Positions 12,904 to 21,084 of a stretch of DNA of 22,040 bases are shown piece after piece. The stretch comes from Seison nebaliae. Lineage: Eukaryota; Rotifera; Pararotatoria; Seisonacea; Seisonidae. The notes below the pieces were generated by a model. That model made no database searches. It was not told the origin of the DNA and worked only from the letters and a program-made list of their open reading frames with translations. A program made the position numbers and the translations under genes. Position 1 is the first letter of the stretch, and every line of letters begins with the position of its first letter. Where the stretch lies: positions 1 through 22,040 of the forward strand of contig JALJEE010003066.1 of NCBI GenBank assembly GCA_023231475.1, given 5' to 3'.

Positions 12904-13027
12904 TAAGTTATGTAATAGTAAACAAATAGTAATAGAGTTATTTATTAACTAAATTCAATGAACATTATTTTAAATTAATTCCTTATTCGTTCGATTTGTT
13001 TCATAAAATATATATATTTTCGTTCAG
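12903..13027 (+). other. Possible 3' intron starting inside the FOXRED2 stop codon
   Basis: The stop TAG (12901-12903) overlaps a perfect donor GTAAGT at 12903-12908, and a pyrimidine-rich acceptor TTTTCGTTCAG ends at 13027. Splicing would join TA to A and give TAA, so the protein ends at the same residue either way. AATAAA at 13078-13083 fits the end of such a transcript. Confidence 0.35.
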
Positions 13028-13077
13028 ATAAAATCAAAAAAAAATGTTGTTGTTTATTTGGTCACTAACGTAAGAGA

Positions 13078-13083
13078 AATAAA
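13078..13083 (+). terminator. Poly(A) signal AATAAA, probably for FOXRED2
   Basis: First canonical hexamer after the FOXRED2 stop, 175 bases downstream, or about 50 if the candidate 3' intron is removed. Confidence 0.35.
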
Positions 13084-13113
13084 TTAGTAATTTCCATTTT
13101 ATTTGCGATTACC

Positions 13114-13157
13114 TCGAAATCGAATGTCGATTATTTCGAAATCGAATGACGAATATT
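13114..13157. repeat. 22-base tandem duplication upstream of CFAP126
   Basis: Two adjacent copies built on TCGAAATCGAATG: 13114-13135 and 13136-13157, differing at a few positions. Each copy contains two TCGAAT/TCGAAA cores. It lies in the 375-base gap between FOXRED2 and CFAP126, which holds no exon that I can see. Confidence 0.7.
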
Positions 13158-13162
13158 TCTTT

Positions 13163-13177
13163 GTTTCCATTAGTTAC
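13163..13177 (+). promoter_or_regulatory. X-box (RFX factor site) candidate upstream of CFAP126
   Basis: GTTTCC-ATT-AGTTAC fits the ciliary X-box pattern RYYNYY-N1-3-RRNRAC at all but one position of the second half. It lies about 100 bases upstream of the CFAP126 start, the usual distance for X-boxes of ciliary genes. One mismatch in a loose motif means chance occurrence is possible. Confidence 0.35.
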
Positions 13178-13278
13178 CAAACAAACGACAACAAAACAAA
13201 CAAAGAACTATTATACCATAACAATAACTAATTTTCTTCGATAAGAATTTTCATTTCTAATTTTTTTTAAATAGAAAC

Positions 13279-14074
13279 ATGTCCAAAATATTTAGTGCCC
13301 AACAATTTGATGACGCTTATGTTAATAGACAATCGCAATCATGTGAGTTAATTGATAAAAATACAAAACAGGTTAATACCGCACAAAATTTTGATATCGC
13401 TCAACCGTCATTATTGGATGATGATTAAGGAGTCAGTCGATAAGCCACGTAAGTACTCTCTGTATCTTCATCTATCTATCATTCCCCAGCCATGGTTAAT
13501 TTAATAACACTCAATCTGCATACAAAACTCATAAAAAACTTAGGGGAATGTGTGATGTGAAAGTACATCGGGTACGAATACTTCACGGACTGACTCTTTT
13601 TTGATCATCCGATAGTGACGGTATTCATTGACCAGATCCCAAAAAGAAGAAATGGAAGAACTGTTCCAATTTCGAACGATTCGGGACATATACTTGAAGC
13701 GAAAAGTTGCGATAAAAAATCAACACCCTTCGGCAACTACATCGGTTAATTGTTGAAGGTATTCTTTCATCAAATAACTCAACATAAAAGGAACTTGGGA
13801 TTTACCTAAAAAGATTATCATATCACCTCATAAATTAAATGGAATGGCAAGAAATGACGAACATCTACATCATTTGAAGAACCAACAGAATAATTTCTGC
13901 AACCACATTGAAAATAAATTAAAAGAAAAACAAGTTCATTTTTTAAATTCAATAATTTTTAATTAAACTTCTTCTAATAAGATTGATGGTGAAAAAATTG
14001 CCAATCGGCAGAAAAACGAACAATCATTAGAAGATACATATTTCGAGGACTCACAAACGAATCAATTCTTTTAA
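13279..14074 (+). CDS. CFAP126: Flattop homologue (CFAP126), ciliary/flagellar protein
   Basis: Exons 13279..13342, 13616..13744, 13791..13933 and 13982..14074 give 142 residues; introns are 273, 46 and 48 bases. The spliced N-terminal 73 residues align almost without gaps to vertebrate Flattop as I remember it: M-x-x-x-F-S-A-x-Q-F at the start (human NYSANQYEKAF), then ISNDSGHIL (human IANDRGHLL), then TPFGNYIGTWDLPKKI (human NPWGSFMGTWQMPLKI). The GTW block is split by intron 2 and restored exactly by splicing. The C-terminal half is polar, rich in Asn, Gln and Lys, and poorly conserved. Flattop sits at basal bodies and in axonemal microtubules of motile cilia. The first intron is about five times longer than the others and contains a foldback repeat. 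AATAAA at 14091-14096 follows. Donor choice for exon 1 (GTGAGT) is supported by phase and by the matching alignment length. Confidence 0.82.
13404..13622. repeat. Long imperfect inverted repeat (foldback) in CFAP126 intron 1
   Basis: Left arm 13404-13487, right arm 13543-13622, loop of 55 bases. The outer 35 bases pair at about 29 positions (ACCGTCA...GGATGAT...GAGTCAGTC against its complement ending at 13622). After an 8-base gap the arms pair again through CGT-AAGTA, and they end in a perfect CATTCCCC / GGGGAATG at the loop. The right arm covers the 3' splice site and the first seven bases of exon 2 (from 13616). Weaker complementarity may extend outward to about 13366 and 13665, inside exon 2. 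The left arm therefore looks like an inverted copy of the intron end plus exon start. No target-site duplication was seen, and it is not clear that this is a transposon. Confidence 0.75.
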
Positions 14075-14090
14075 TAATAATAATACTTTC

Positions 14091-14096
14091 AATAAA
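14091..14096 (+). terminator. Poly(A) signal AATAAA for CFAP126
   Basis: Hexamer 17 bases after the stop codon at 14074, in a very AT-rich stretch. Confidence 0.4.
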
Positions 14097-14263
14097 AAAT
14101 AATAATATAATTATATATTTAAAAAACTTTTGTTGCTACTTTACTATTGGCTTTGTTGCTAAGTTGCTTTAAATGTTCTGTATAAATAATGTCACTTATC
14201 ATGATTATTCTTCTTTTTCCATAAATAGAAAGCTCAATTTAACTTCTTGATAATGAAAGTTTT

Positions 14264-14807
14264 ATGATGAGTAATGAGAAATTGAAAATGAATGAAGAAG
14301 ATGATGGATTTGAAACATTCCTAAATAAATTTCAGAAGGAGAAGTTAATTTTTGAATTGAAATGAAAATTAATAAGAATACATTTGAAATTATTTAATTG
14401 AAGTTTAACAAAAGAATGTGAAGTCGTGAATGAACATTCGTTATTAATGGGAGGTTTATTCTTTGAATGAAATTTTAAAATTGATTTCAAATTTAAAAGA
14501 AACCGTAAATTTGAAATCTGCAAAATCTCAATCAGTTTTCGGTAAAGATTTCAATCGAATACAGGAAATTCTAGAAGACGTGAACGAATGTCTAAAGACA
14601 ATTCCTCAAACTGTCGATAATGTGAATAATGAAACTGTTGCAATTGAGATAATTGATACAAGATCATCATCCAAATTGAATGGAAAAGAAAAAAAGTTTC
14701 TTGTTTTTTCTTTTGTTTTTCTCGATAAATTTTTCTTATTTAAAATTTAATTAAGTTGTTTGTTGATGAAAAAGAAACCGTACGCAATTGCGATATATGA
14801 CAAGTAG
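14264..14807 (+). CDS. Small unrecognised protein, 125 residues, four exons
   Basis: I do not recognise it. Exons 14264..14343, 14404..14453, 14500..14695 and 14756..14807 (introns 60, 46 and 60 bases) sum to 126 codons including the stop. At first sight the frame seems broken near 14445-14470, but removing the GT-AG segment 14454..14499 restores it, which argues for a working gene. Two ATGs stand at 14264 and 14267. The protein begins with an acidic stretch (NEEDDGFETFLNKF), continues with a likely helical region around residues 50-80 (FNRIQEILEDVNECLKTI) and ends basic (LMKKKPYAIAIYDK). There is no signal peptide or membrane segment. The last exon is short and the least certain. It starts 190 bases after CFAP126 on the same strand. 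Confidence 0.6.
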
Positions 14808-15512
14808 AATTGTCGAATTTGCTTAATTGACAATTATTGGCAAAGAACAATAATGAGAAAATACACACCTTCCACCATATCACCTGATCCAACTGGCCAA
14901 ATTGGTTTTCTAATCAAATAACAGTTAGGGAGAACGTTCGACAAATGAGATTAACAAACATAAATAACATTTATTCTTTCACTTTTTTCATTAAAATTCA
15001 TCTATAAAATTCTTTAAAAATAGCAAATTTATTTCTATCTTAAATTTCTGATTAACTTCGTTCATTTTAGTCAATAAAAAATTTTTTTCTTATAAATGTT
15101 TCTGGAGAATTTCCTACGAAGAAGATGAGGAATAGAAAATATTGGAAAAATTTTTTTGTTTTGTAATTTGTATGAATTAATAGATTGATTGATTAATTTC
15201 GGTTTGAGAGAAGATTTCCAAATAGAGGAAGAACATTAAGTAATTAAGAATTGAGTCAATTAATTAAGAAATAAATAAATTGATCAGGTAATTTTCATTC
15301 TTTCTACATAATCAATGAAATTTATCAAATCTTTTTCGATTAATTAATTTATTAAAGATGACATCCAAATATTCTTTATACGAATTATTCAATTAACAAT
15401 TCCATATAAATATATTTCTCATTCTTATTTAAATTATATCAATATTCTTTATTCGATTAAATCAGAAACTACAAATAATTCCAAATTATTACCATATCAA
15501 TTTGAATCAAAG
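14808..15512. other. AT-rich intergenic stretch
   Basis: No supported exon on either strand. There are several imperfect TTAATTAAGAA-type repeats near 15215-15275. The last part is presumably the promoter of the gene at 15513. Confidence 0.45.
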
Positions 15513-16259
15513 ATGCTTCAGTTCAATGTTGAAATTATCGAACGTCATTCACTCAATCATACACAACGTAGTAGTTGTTCAATCACCAATATCAATCGAG
15601 AGAAATGTGTTTATCTTCATGATTTGATCAGTTATCATTTACCTCAAATTTCGAATGAATTCTTCGCATTTCATTGTATTCATGTGGTGAATGTGAACGA
15701 AGTTGGAGGAAACTCTGAAAATATTTGCAAATTATGTGGAAATGAATTGAATTCGAATGAATATCCAGTTATGCTCCATACAAAATTATCAGTTATTATG
15801 AAACAATTTATGATACTCCATCAACCAACCAATACTTTTCACGTTAATCTGAAATTGATCTATCATTCATATGATTATCAGAAACATCAATTACGATATC
15901 GTCTCAATGAAATTAGTCGAAAGAAAATCAGTTCGAAGAATAATGACAACTATTTGGATTGCAATGAATATGCGGAGATTGATCAACAATTCGAATATGC
16001 TTCAATCAAAACGATCGCTCCCACGTATAAATCAAAATCATCAGAACGTCGTCTACGTTTCCGTCAAATGGAAATACGTCGAACTCAAAGATTAACTCAA
16101 CAAACTCATAATCAATCGAATTCAATACTGAAGAAGAATAATAAGAAATTATCGATGAAGAAAAGTATTATTCAGTTTTATCGTTATCAATATGGAAATC
16201 GTTCAACCGAATCAGATAATTCGTCAGTTGATTCCGGAATTTTTATCGAACACATTTAA
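15513..16259 (+). CDS. Unrecognised 248-residue protein
   Basis: Single open exon with an ATG in acceptable context (CAAAGATG); no intron is needed. I do not recognise the family. The N-terminal half (residues 1-125) looks folded, with mixed hydrophobic strands and one C-x-x-C pair (ICKLCGNEL, about residues 71-79). The other cysteines are scattered, so a full zinc site is not evident. From about residue 130 the sequence becomes basic and polar with many Lys, Arg, Gln and Asn, and probably disordered or nucleic-acid binding (inference), ending in SVDSGIFIEHI. No signal peptide or membrane segment. AATAAA at 16322-16327 follows. Its 3' end converges with the minus-strand gene ending at 16345, leaving only 85 bases for both terminators. 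Confidence 0.65.
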   Translation: MLQFNVEIIERHSLNHTQRSSCSITNINREKCVYLHDLISYHLPQISNEFFAFHCIHVVNVNEVGGNSENICKLCGNELNSNEYPVMLHTKLSVIMKQFMILHQPTNTFHVNLKLIYHSYDYQKHQLRYRLNEISRKKISSKNNDNYLDCNEYAEIDQQFEYASIKTIAPTYKSKSSERRLRFRQMEIRRTQRLTQQTHNQSNSILKKNNKKLSMKKSIIQFYRYQYGNRSTESDNSSVDSGIFIEHI

Positions 16260-16321
16260 TTTCAAACACATTTTATATTCATTTCTATTCATTATTTATT
16301 TTTATTTAAATTTATATATCT

Positions 16322-16327
16322 AATAAA
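16322..16327 (+). terminator. Poly(A) signal AATAAA for the 248-residue gene
   Basis: Hexamer 63 bases after the stop, just before the convergent gene's stop at 16345. Confidence 0.4.
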
Positions 16328-16344
16328 ATTTTTATCATTCATCA

Positions 16345-17980
16345 TCATCTCTCGTTCACTTGGATGTGAGCGACACTTAATTTCTTTTTAAGAAAGCGCT
16401 CTCTCAATATTTGTGCTTTTGTTGTTCGAACAGATAAACATTTCTTTCCATCGACATTCGATTTCTTTTTTCCTTTTGAAGATGGAGTTTTCGGATATTT
16501 AGAGGATTCCAACCATATTTTATTGATCGGTACTGTCGGTGTAAATGATTTCCGACAATTCTTATTCTGTGTCCTTTCATAAGGACTGGGATTTCTACAT
16601 TTGAAAGAATTTCGATGAATATCAATGTCATGAAGCGATTGTGAATCAGTCAATTGGTCTGGCTTCGTCTGATTAATTATTTCCTTGTTATTAAATGAAG
16701 AATTCGGATTATTAATTGATTTTTGATCATTTGACACAATTCTCGATATTCTTGGCGGTTTCGTCTTTCTACTTTGAGGTCTTTTAATTTTAATAGGTGA
16801 AATTCGATTATGTGCATTCAAACAACATTCAGTCGTGTGCAAACAATCGGCTAACGGGAACAAATTACAATAAAAATTTCTTAATGTTGTCTTTCGAGTG
16901 AAGTATTCGTTAATTAAAACGAGAATCAAATTTACAAATTTTGTTGAGAATACAGCGATGGATGTGTTGTTGGGAAACATTTGAGCAGAGACACCTCTCT
17001 CTCTTGATGGCGGTCTTTGTGATTTCCTTCTAGTTGAACTGCCATGAAGAGTCATTCGGATTAATTTGTTAATTGTCAATGCATTCGATCGTTTCAAACT
17101 ATTGATGATGGAAAAGATCAGACTACTATGAATGGGAAGATAAGAACATTTAGTAGTTCTACCTAATGTTTTTGGTGGTGGATCGAATGGATCTTGTAAA
17201 TTATTAACATCAAAAATATCCGTATGCTCCAAAATAATATTAGGCTCATGACATTTTCGAAAACGATTCCTCTCAACGTTTAACACTAATACTTGCGAAT
17301 AATGATGACGATTGAACATCCAGCTGATATTAATATAATTGAAATTATCTGGTTCAATTAGTTTCCCAAACGAACTTTCGTTATTATATTGTCGAATACA
17401 CTTCGATCCCCTATAGTTTTCGATTAATAAAAAGTCTCATAATTAAAATAGAAAACAAACAACTGATATTTTGAACGACTGAACACATCATATAATTGAG
17501 ATATGGTTTTCTGATGATTATTCTTATTTAAATACATCATCATCAATTTCGATTCCAAATAAATAAGGAAATTATTAAAGATGTTTTGTTTGGTTTTTAC
17601 TATACGCGAACCGAGAGTTTTATCGTAATAACTCATTTTTTTCACATCATTTATCCGATATCTAGAGGGAACCCAATTCCCATATGACTAGAAAGAACTT
17701 TAAAAATCTTTTAAAGAAAATATTTTCTACCAACGTAAATTGAAGGACTGTGTAAAGAGAGACATCGATCAGATTTTTTAAAATTTGTCGTTATTCTATC
17801 TAAAAGGTATTTGAATAAGAAAATCATGAAAAAACTCTAACTATTTAACAATCGATCAGACGCGAACAAAATCTCAATTGATAATTGAGAAGTTGTCATC
17901 ATTTTCGCATCTTCCTTATAATATTTCGTAACAACAAACTTATCCTCAAATAGTTTATCCACCAATAGTTGTTCAAACAT
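16345..17980 (-). CDS. Unrecognised basic protein, about 498 residues, four exons
   Basis: Minus-strand exons, in order of transcription: 17980..17842, 17799..17735, 17687..17461 and 17410..16345, with introns of 42, 47 and 50 bases. All are GT-AG in the minus sense, and phases give exactly 499 codons including the stop. The ATG at 17980 is the first in its frame, but the frame stays open upstream to about 18040, so an additional 5' exon is possible. The N-terminal third is mixed and looks folded (SYGNWVPSRYR near residue 69; NYINISWMFNRHHYSQ further on). The centre has a DPFDPPPKTLGRT segment and the last 200 residues are basic, Ser/Asn/Lys-rich and probably disordered, ending KKLSVAHIQVNER. 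There is no signal peptide. I could not place it in any family; a resemblance of the YGNWVP motif to some methyltransferases was too thin to use. Confidence 0.6.
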
Positions 17981-18185
17981 TTTGATTTCTTCCCAGAAGT
18001 TCAGATAATTCTCCTTTAATAACCAATTAACAACCTTATGATTGAAATGAAAACCGTTAATCGTTTTTAAGTTTTATCGGACTATAACTATAAGGAATTA
18101 TTCAAAAATAAAAATAGTAAAGAAGGAGAAAAAAAATTAATTCTTATACATATATATGTACCCATATATATCTAAAGTGATCATC

Positions 18186-18206
18186 TACCGTTATCGGTTA
18201 ACGGTA
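18186..18206. promoter_or_regulatory. Perfect inverted repeat carrying two MYB-type TAACGG motifs
   Basis: TACCGTTA (18186-18193) and TAACGGTA (18199-18206) are perfect 8-base complements around a 5-base spacer. Each arm contains the MYB core YAACGG. A third copy in the same orientation as the left arm is at 18053-18059. MYB proteins drive G2/M genes in animals, and haspin, whose start is 260 bases away, is a mitotic kinase. A regulatory role is inference. Confidence 0.4.
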
Positions 18207-18231
18207 AAGGAAATTATTCGAACTAATAATT

Positions 18232-18369
18232 ATGCTCATTAGAAAATTAACATCAGTTTTACGGTTTTTAGATACAATAAGCTTTATCATAATTTGTATT
18301 GGTTTTTTCATATTCCGACAACTTTCTTTTAATAATGAAGAGGATGATGTGTTAAGAATTGCTGAATGA
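18232..18369 (+). CDS. Possible single-pass membrane microprotein, 45 residues, or haspin upstream ORF
   Basis: An ATG opens a 46-codon frame. The product begins with a basic segment (MLIRKLTSVLRF), then a hydrophobic run of about 15 residues (ISFIICIGFFIF), then an Arg and an acidic tail (NNEEDDVLRIAE). That layout is typical of small tail-type or mitochondrial/ER membrane proteins. It lies about 100 bases before the proposed haspin start on the same strand, so it may instead be an upstream ORF in the haspin leader or chance. I recognise no family. Confidence 0.35.
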   Translation: MLIRKLTSVLRFLDTISFIIICIGFFIFRQLSFNNEEDDVLRIAE

Positions 18370-18465
18370 ATATTTGGCTTAAATAGTTTTGTAAATTTTA
18401 TTCTTCTTTTCAAGTTATTTCACAACTCCATCAATTCATTATCGAAATTTTATTCTCCAAATGAT

Positions 18466-20760
18466 ATGTCTTTTAAAGGTTTAGATGGATCGATTACGCT
18501 GATAGAAAGTTGGAATAATTAATTTAACAGTATTTCTTCATAATTTGTATTAGATGATAAGAAGTTGAGGAAGAAGAAGAAATCGGATGGTGGGAGAGTA
18601 AGAAAGAAAAAAATTTCTGAAAAGAAAATTCCTCGAATAAATCTGCCTATTCTCCCAAAGAAACATTTAGAAATTAACGATGAAAAAAATATATCAGATC
18701 CCATTGAATTTGTTTATGGAGATAAGAAAACTATTAAAGAGAAGGAGGATAATGGGAAATTGAGGAGATCATTGAGACAATCAAATCATAAAAAAAGGAA
18801 AACAGAAGAGAATATTATAGATGAAGAAAAGAAGATAACATATTTGTTAAATGATAAACGGAAAACAAAAAAAGGTAAAATTCCATTATCACCTTTATCC
18901 AGTTCATCACCATATTCATCTGAAACTTATATTGACAAAGATGGGAAGAGTGTAGTGAAAAGACACAAAAAGATTTTGGATTGTTCTTTTATTCCATCCA
19001 ATCCGTTGGATGATTCTGTCATAGAATTAAATAAGAAAGATGATGAATTATTGAGTAAGAAAAAACGAATAACAATTGTACCGTCGGAAAGGAAATTATC
19101 AAATTCCTCCACCATCTCAATAGCGTCTATACCGTCCATCGGTCATAATGAAATCACATTCAGAAAATCGAATCATCTTCTCTCAACAAGAGAATCGATA
19201 TTTTCTATTGGTCGTTCAATTCAAAGTAAATTATCTTTAAAACAAATTGAATCGATAATCGTCGACGAACCGATCGAACCATCACATCAAGAACGAATTG
19301 ATAAATTTTCTTATAAATTTCATAATGATATCGATCTAACACAACCATCATCGAGATGTTTATTACAATCACATTCCTCTACTTTAAGTAATGTTACAGG
19401 AGTTTTGGAGGATATTCATGGAACTTGTTTAATATCGACGAATAGTATATCAATTGGTAATCGGACAAATAGTGAAACAAATCAATTGTTGATTGAAGAA
19501 GAGAATGAGAAGAAATTATTAGATATTTGTAAACAAAAACAAATAATCGATTTCTCAAATTGTCATTTATTATCAAAGAGAAATACAATTGAAAAAATTG
19601 GAGAAGGATCTTATGGAGAAGTATTCTTCTCCAATAATCAAGTGATGAAAATTCTCCCAATTAACGGAGTGGATCCAACTACTTTATTTGCATTTCCCTC
19701 AATCGAAAAAGTTCTGATCGAATTGATGGTAAATAAACGATTGGAAATGTTGAAAGATAATTCAAATTTCTATTGTAATTCATTCATTACATTGGAAAGG
19801 TTATTAACCACTTCATAAATTTGAAGAAAACTCATTTTTTAGAGCTGAAATTGTTTCGGGTTATTTTCCTAATCGATTATTGGCTGCTTGGAATCGTTTT
19901 AAAAAAACTAATCCAAAAGATGCAATTAACACCGTTCCCGGAATCGATAAAGATCAACAATATCTCACCATATACTTCGAACATGGAGGTGTTGAATTAG
20001 AAAAATTTAAAGTTTAAATTCATTAAAATTCAAATTTTTTTATTTTATTTTTTGTTTATTTATTTATTATTATTTATCATCAGTTCGATGTAGTAGAAGA
20101 AGCGTATTCTCTCATCGCTCAAACTGCCTTATCATTAGCAGCAGCCGAACAATTCTGTCAGTTCGAACATCGAGATCTTCACCAAAGCAACATTCTTATA
20201 CAGAAATCATCAACTAGTGGAAATGAGAAGAAATTTAAGATTAATAATGAAACTTATATGTTAGAATGTTGTGCAGGTATCAAAGTAAATATTATTGATT
20301 ATACATTATCAAGAATAACACTCGGTTAGACTTATAAATTACATATCATCTATTTACATTAAACATTTCTTAGAGAATCATCAGAAAATTTTTCATGATT
20401 TGGCCGATGAAACAGGAATGTTTGAGGAGTCACCTTGCTCCGCACAATTGGAAGCTTATCAACAAACGAGGAAATTTTTAAGGTTCTAATTAATCTAATA
20501 AATTTTAATAAATAAATTAAATTTCTTTTTTAACTTCAAGCAATAAATGGGCTAGTTATGAGCCAAAAACGAACGTGATTTGGCTTCAGTATGTTACCAA
20601 GATTATTCAACAGAAAATAGGTAGAAGAAGAAATAAATTCATTCAACTCAAACAATTTTTGAAAGAATTGGAGAATTGTGTTGTCGCTAAATATAAATCT
20701 TCTTATGATTTTGTTACTTCTCAATATTTCATTTCAAATTTTAACATTAACATCTTGTGA
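18466..20760 (+). CDS. HASPIN: Haspin, histone H3 threonine-3 kinase
   Basis: Exons 18466..18478, 18554..19799, 19843..20011, 20084..20324, 20374..20482 and 20541..20760 give 665 residues; introns are 75, 43, 72, 49 and 58 bases. The tiny first exon (MSFK plus one base) is the least certain part. Residues 1-340 are a basic, Ser/Lys-rich and probably disordered tail, opening with KKKKSDGGRVRKKK. The kinase domain has IGEGSYGEVF at 353-362, the ATP lysine K370, GGVELEKF, the catalytic loop EHRDLHQSNILI with D507, and IIDYTLSR with D548. In haspin that DYT replaces the usual DFG, and 'HRDLHxxN...IIDYTLSR' is diagnostic. The end (WASYEPKTNVIWLQYVTKII) matches the 'NNRWGEYHPYSNVLWLHYLTDKM' region of human haspin. 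Haspin phosphorylates H3T3 in mitosis and so recruits the chromosomal passenger complex to centromeres. Poly(A) signal at 20850-20855. Confidence 0.94.
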
Positions 20761-21084
20761 ATCGATATTTCAGACACATCTAAATTAGAAGTAACATCTA
20801 CGAATGCGTGTCCAATAATATAATCATCATCTTGTTACTTGTATCGTTTAATAAAGAATTATGAAGTTGTTGGAATTTCTAATAAAGAATTTTCTTCTTA
20901 CTATGATAGATAACTAAATCAGGAGAATTGAGAACAAAAAAACAAAACTTTAACATAATCAACTTATGTTAGTCACTGGTTAAATGACGAATGTAAAAAA
21001 TATCTTGAATTCTTTAATGGAGGTTAAATTCAATTAATAAATAAAATAAATAATTAAATAAAGTTTATTGACTTCCGATAATAA
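20761..21084. other. 3' intergenic stretch between convergent genes
   Basis: Contains the haspin 3' UTR with AATAAA at 20850-20855. A second TTTATT at 21064-21069, antisense, could serve the minus-strand gene ending at 21085. Nothing coding is seen. Confidence 0.4.
20850..20855 (+). terminator. Poly(A) signal AATAAA for haspin
   Basis: Hexamer 90 bases after the stop codon at 20760. Confidence 0.45.

Larger units (their letters stand above)
17981..18465. other. Divergent promoter region between the 498-residue gene and haspin
   Basis: Separates two divergently transcribed genes. It contains the inverted MYB-type repeat at 18186-18206, a third ACCGTTA at 18053-18059, alternating TA tracts near 18146-18175, and a short plus-strand open frame at 18232-18369 listed separately. 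Confidence 0.45.

Noticed and set aside
13279-13428. A 49-codon ATG frame read straight through without splicing.
   Set aside because: Only its first 21 codons match Flattop; the rest is intron 1 and the left arm of the foldback. The spliced model explains it better.
13430-13602. A possible pol III RNA or spliced-leader-like gene: terminal stem GAGTCAGTC/GACTGACTC followed by TTTTTT, and an internal GTAAGT.
   Set aside because: No A/B box, no known RNA family features and no Sm site were found, and the stem continues past the T run into exon 2, which a terminator would not explain.
13540-13689. A 49-codon minus-strand ATG frame with a RHYRMIKKESV motif that is also readable in the left arm on the plus strand.
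   Set aside because: It is the antisense of CFAP126 exon 2 plus the right arm. The shared motif is simply the inverted repeat read twice.
16404-16631. A 75-codon minus-strand frame inside the last exon of the 498-residue gene.
   Set aside because: Overlaps that exon in another frame; a shadow.
18198-18413. A 71-codon minus-strand frame upstream of the 498-residue gene.
   Set aside because: I could find no donor/acceptor pair that joins it in phase to the next exon, and its composition is not protein-like enough.
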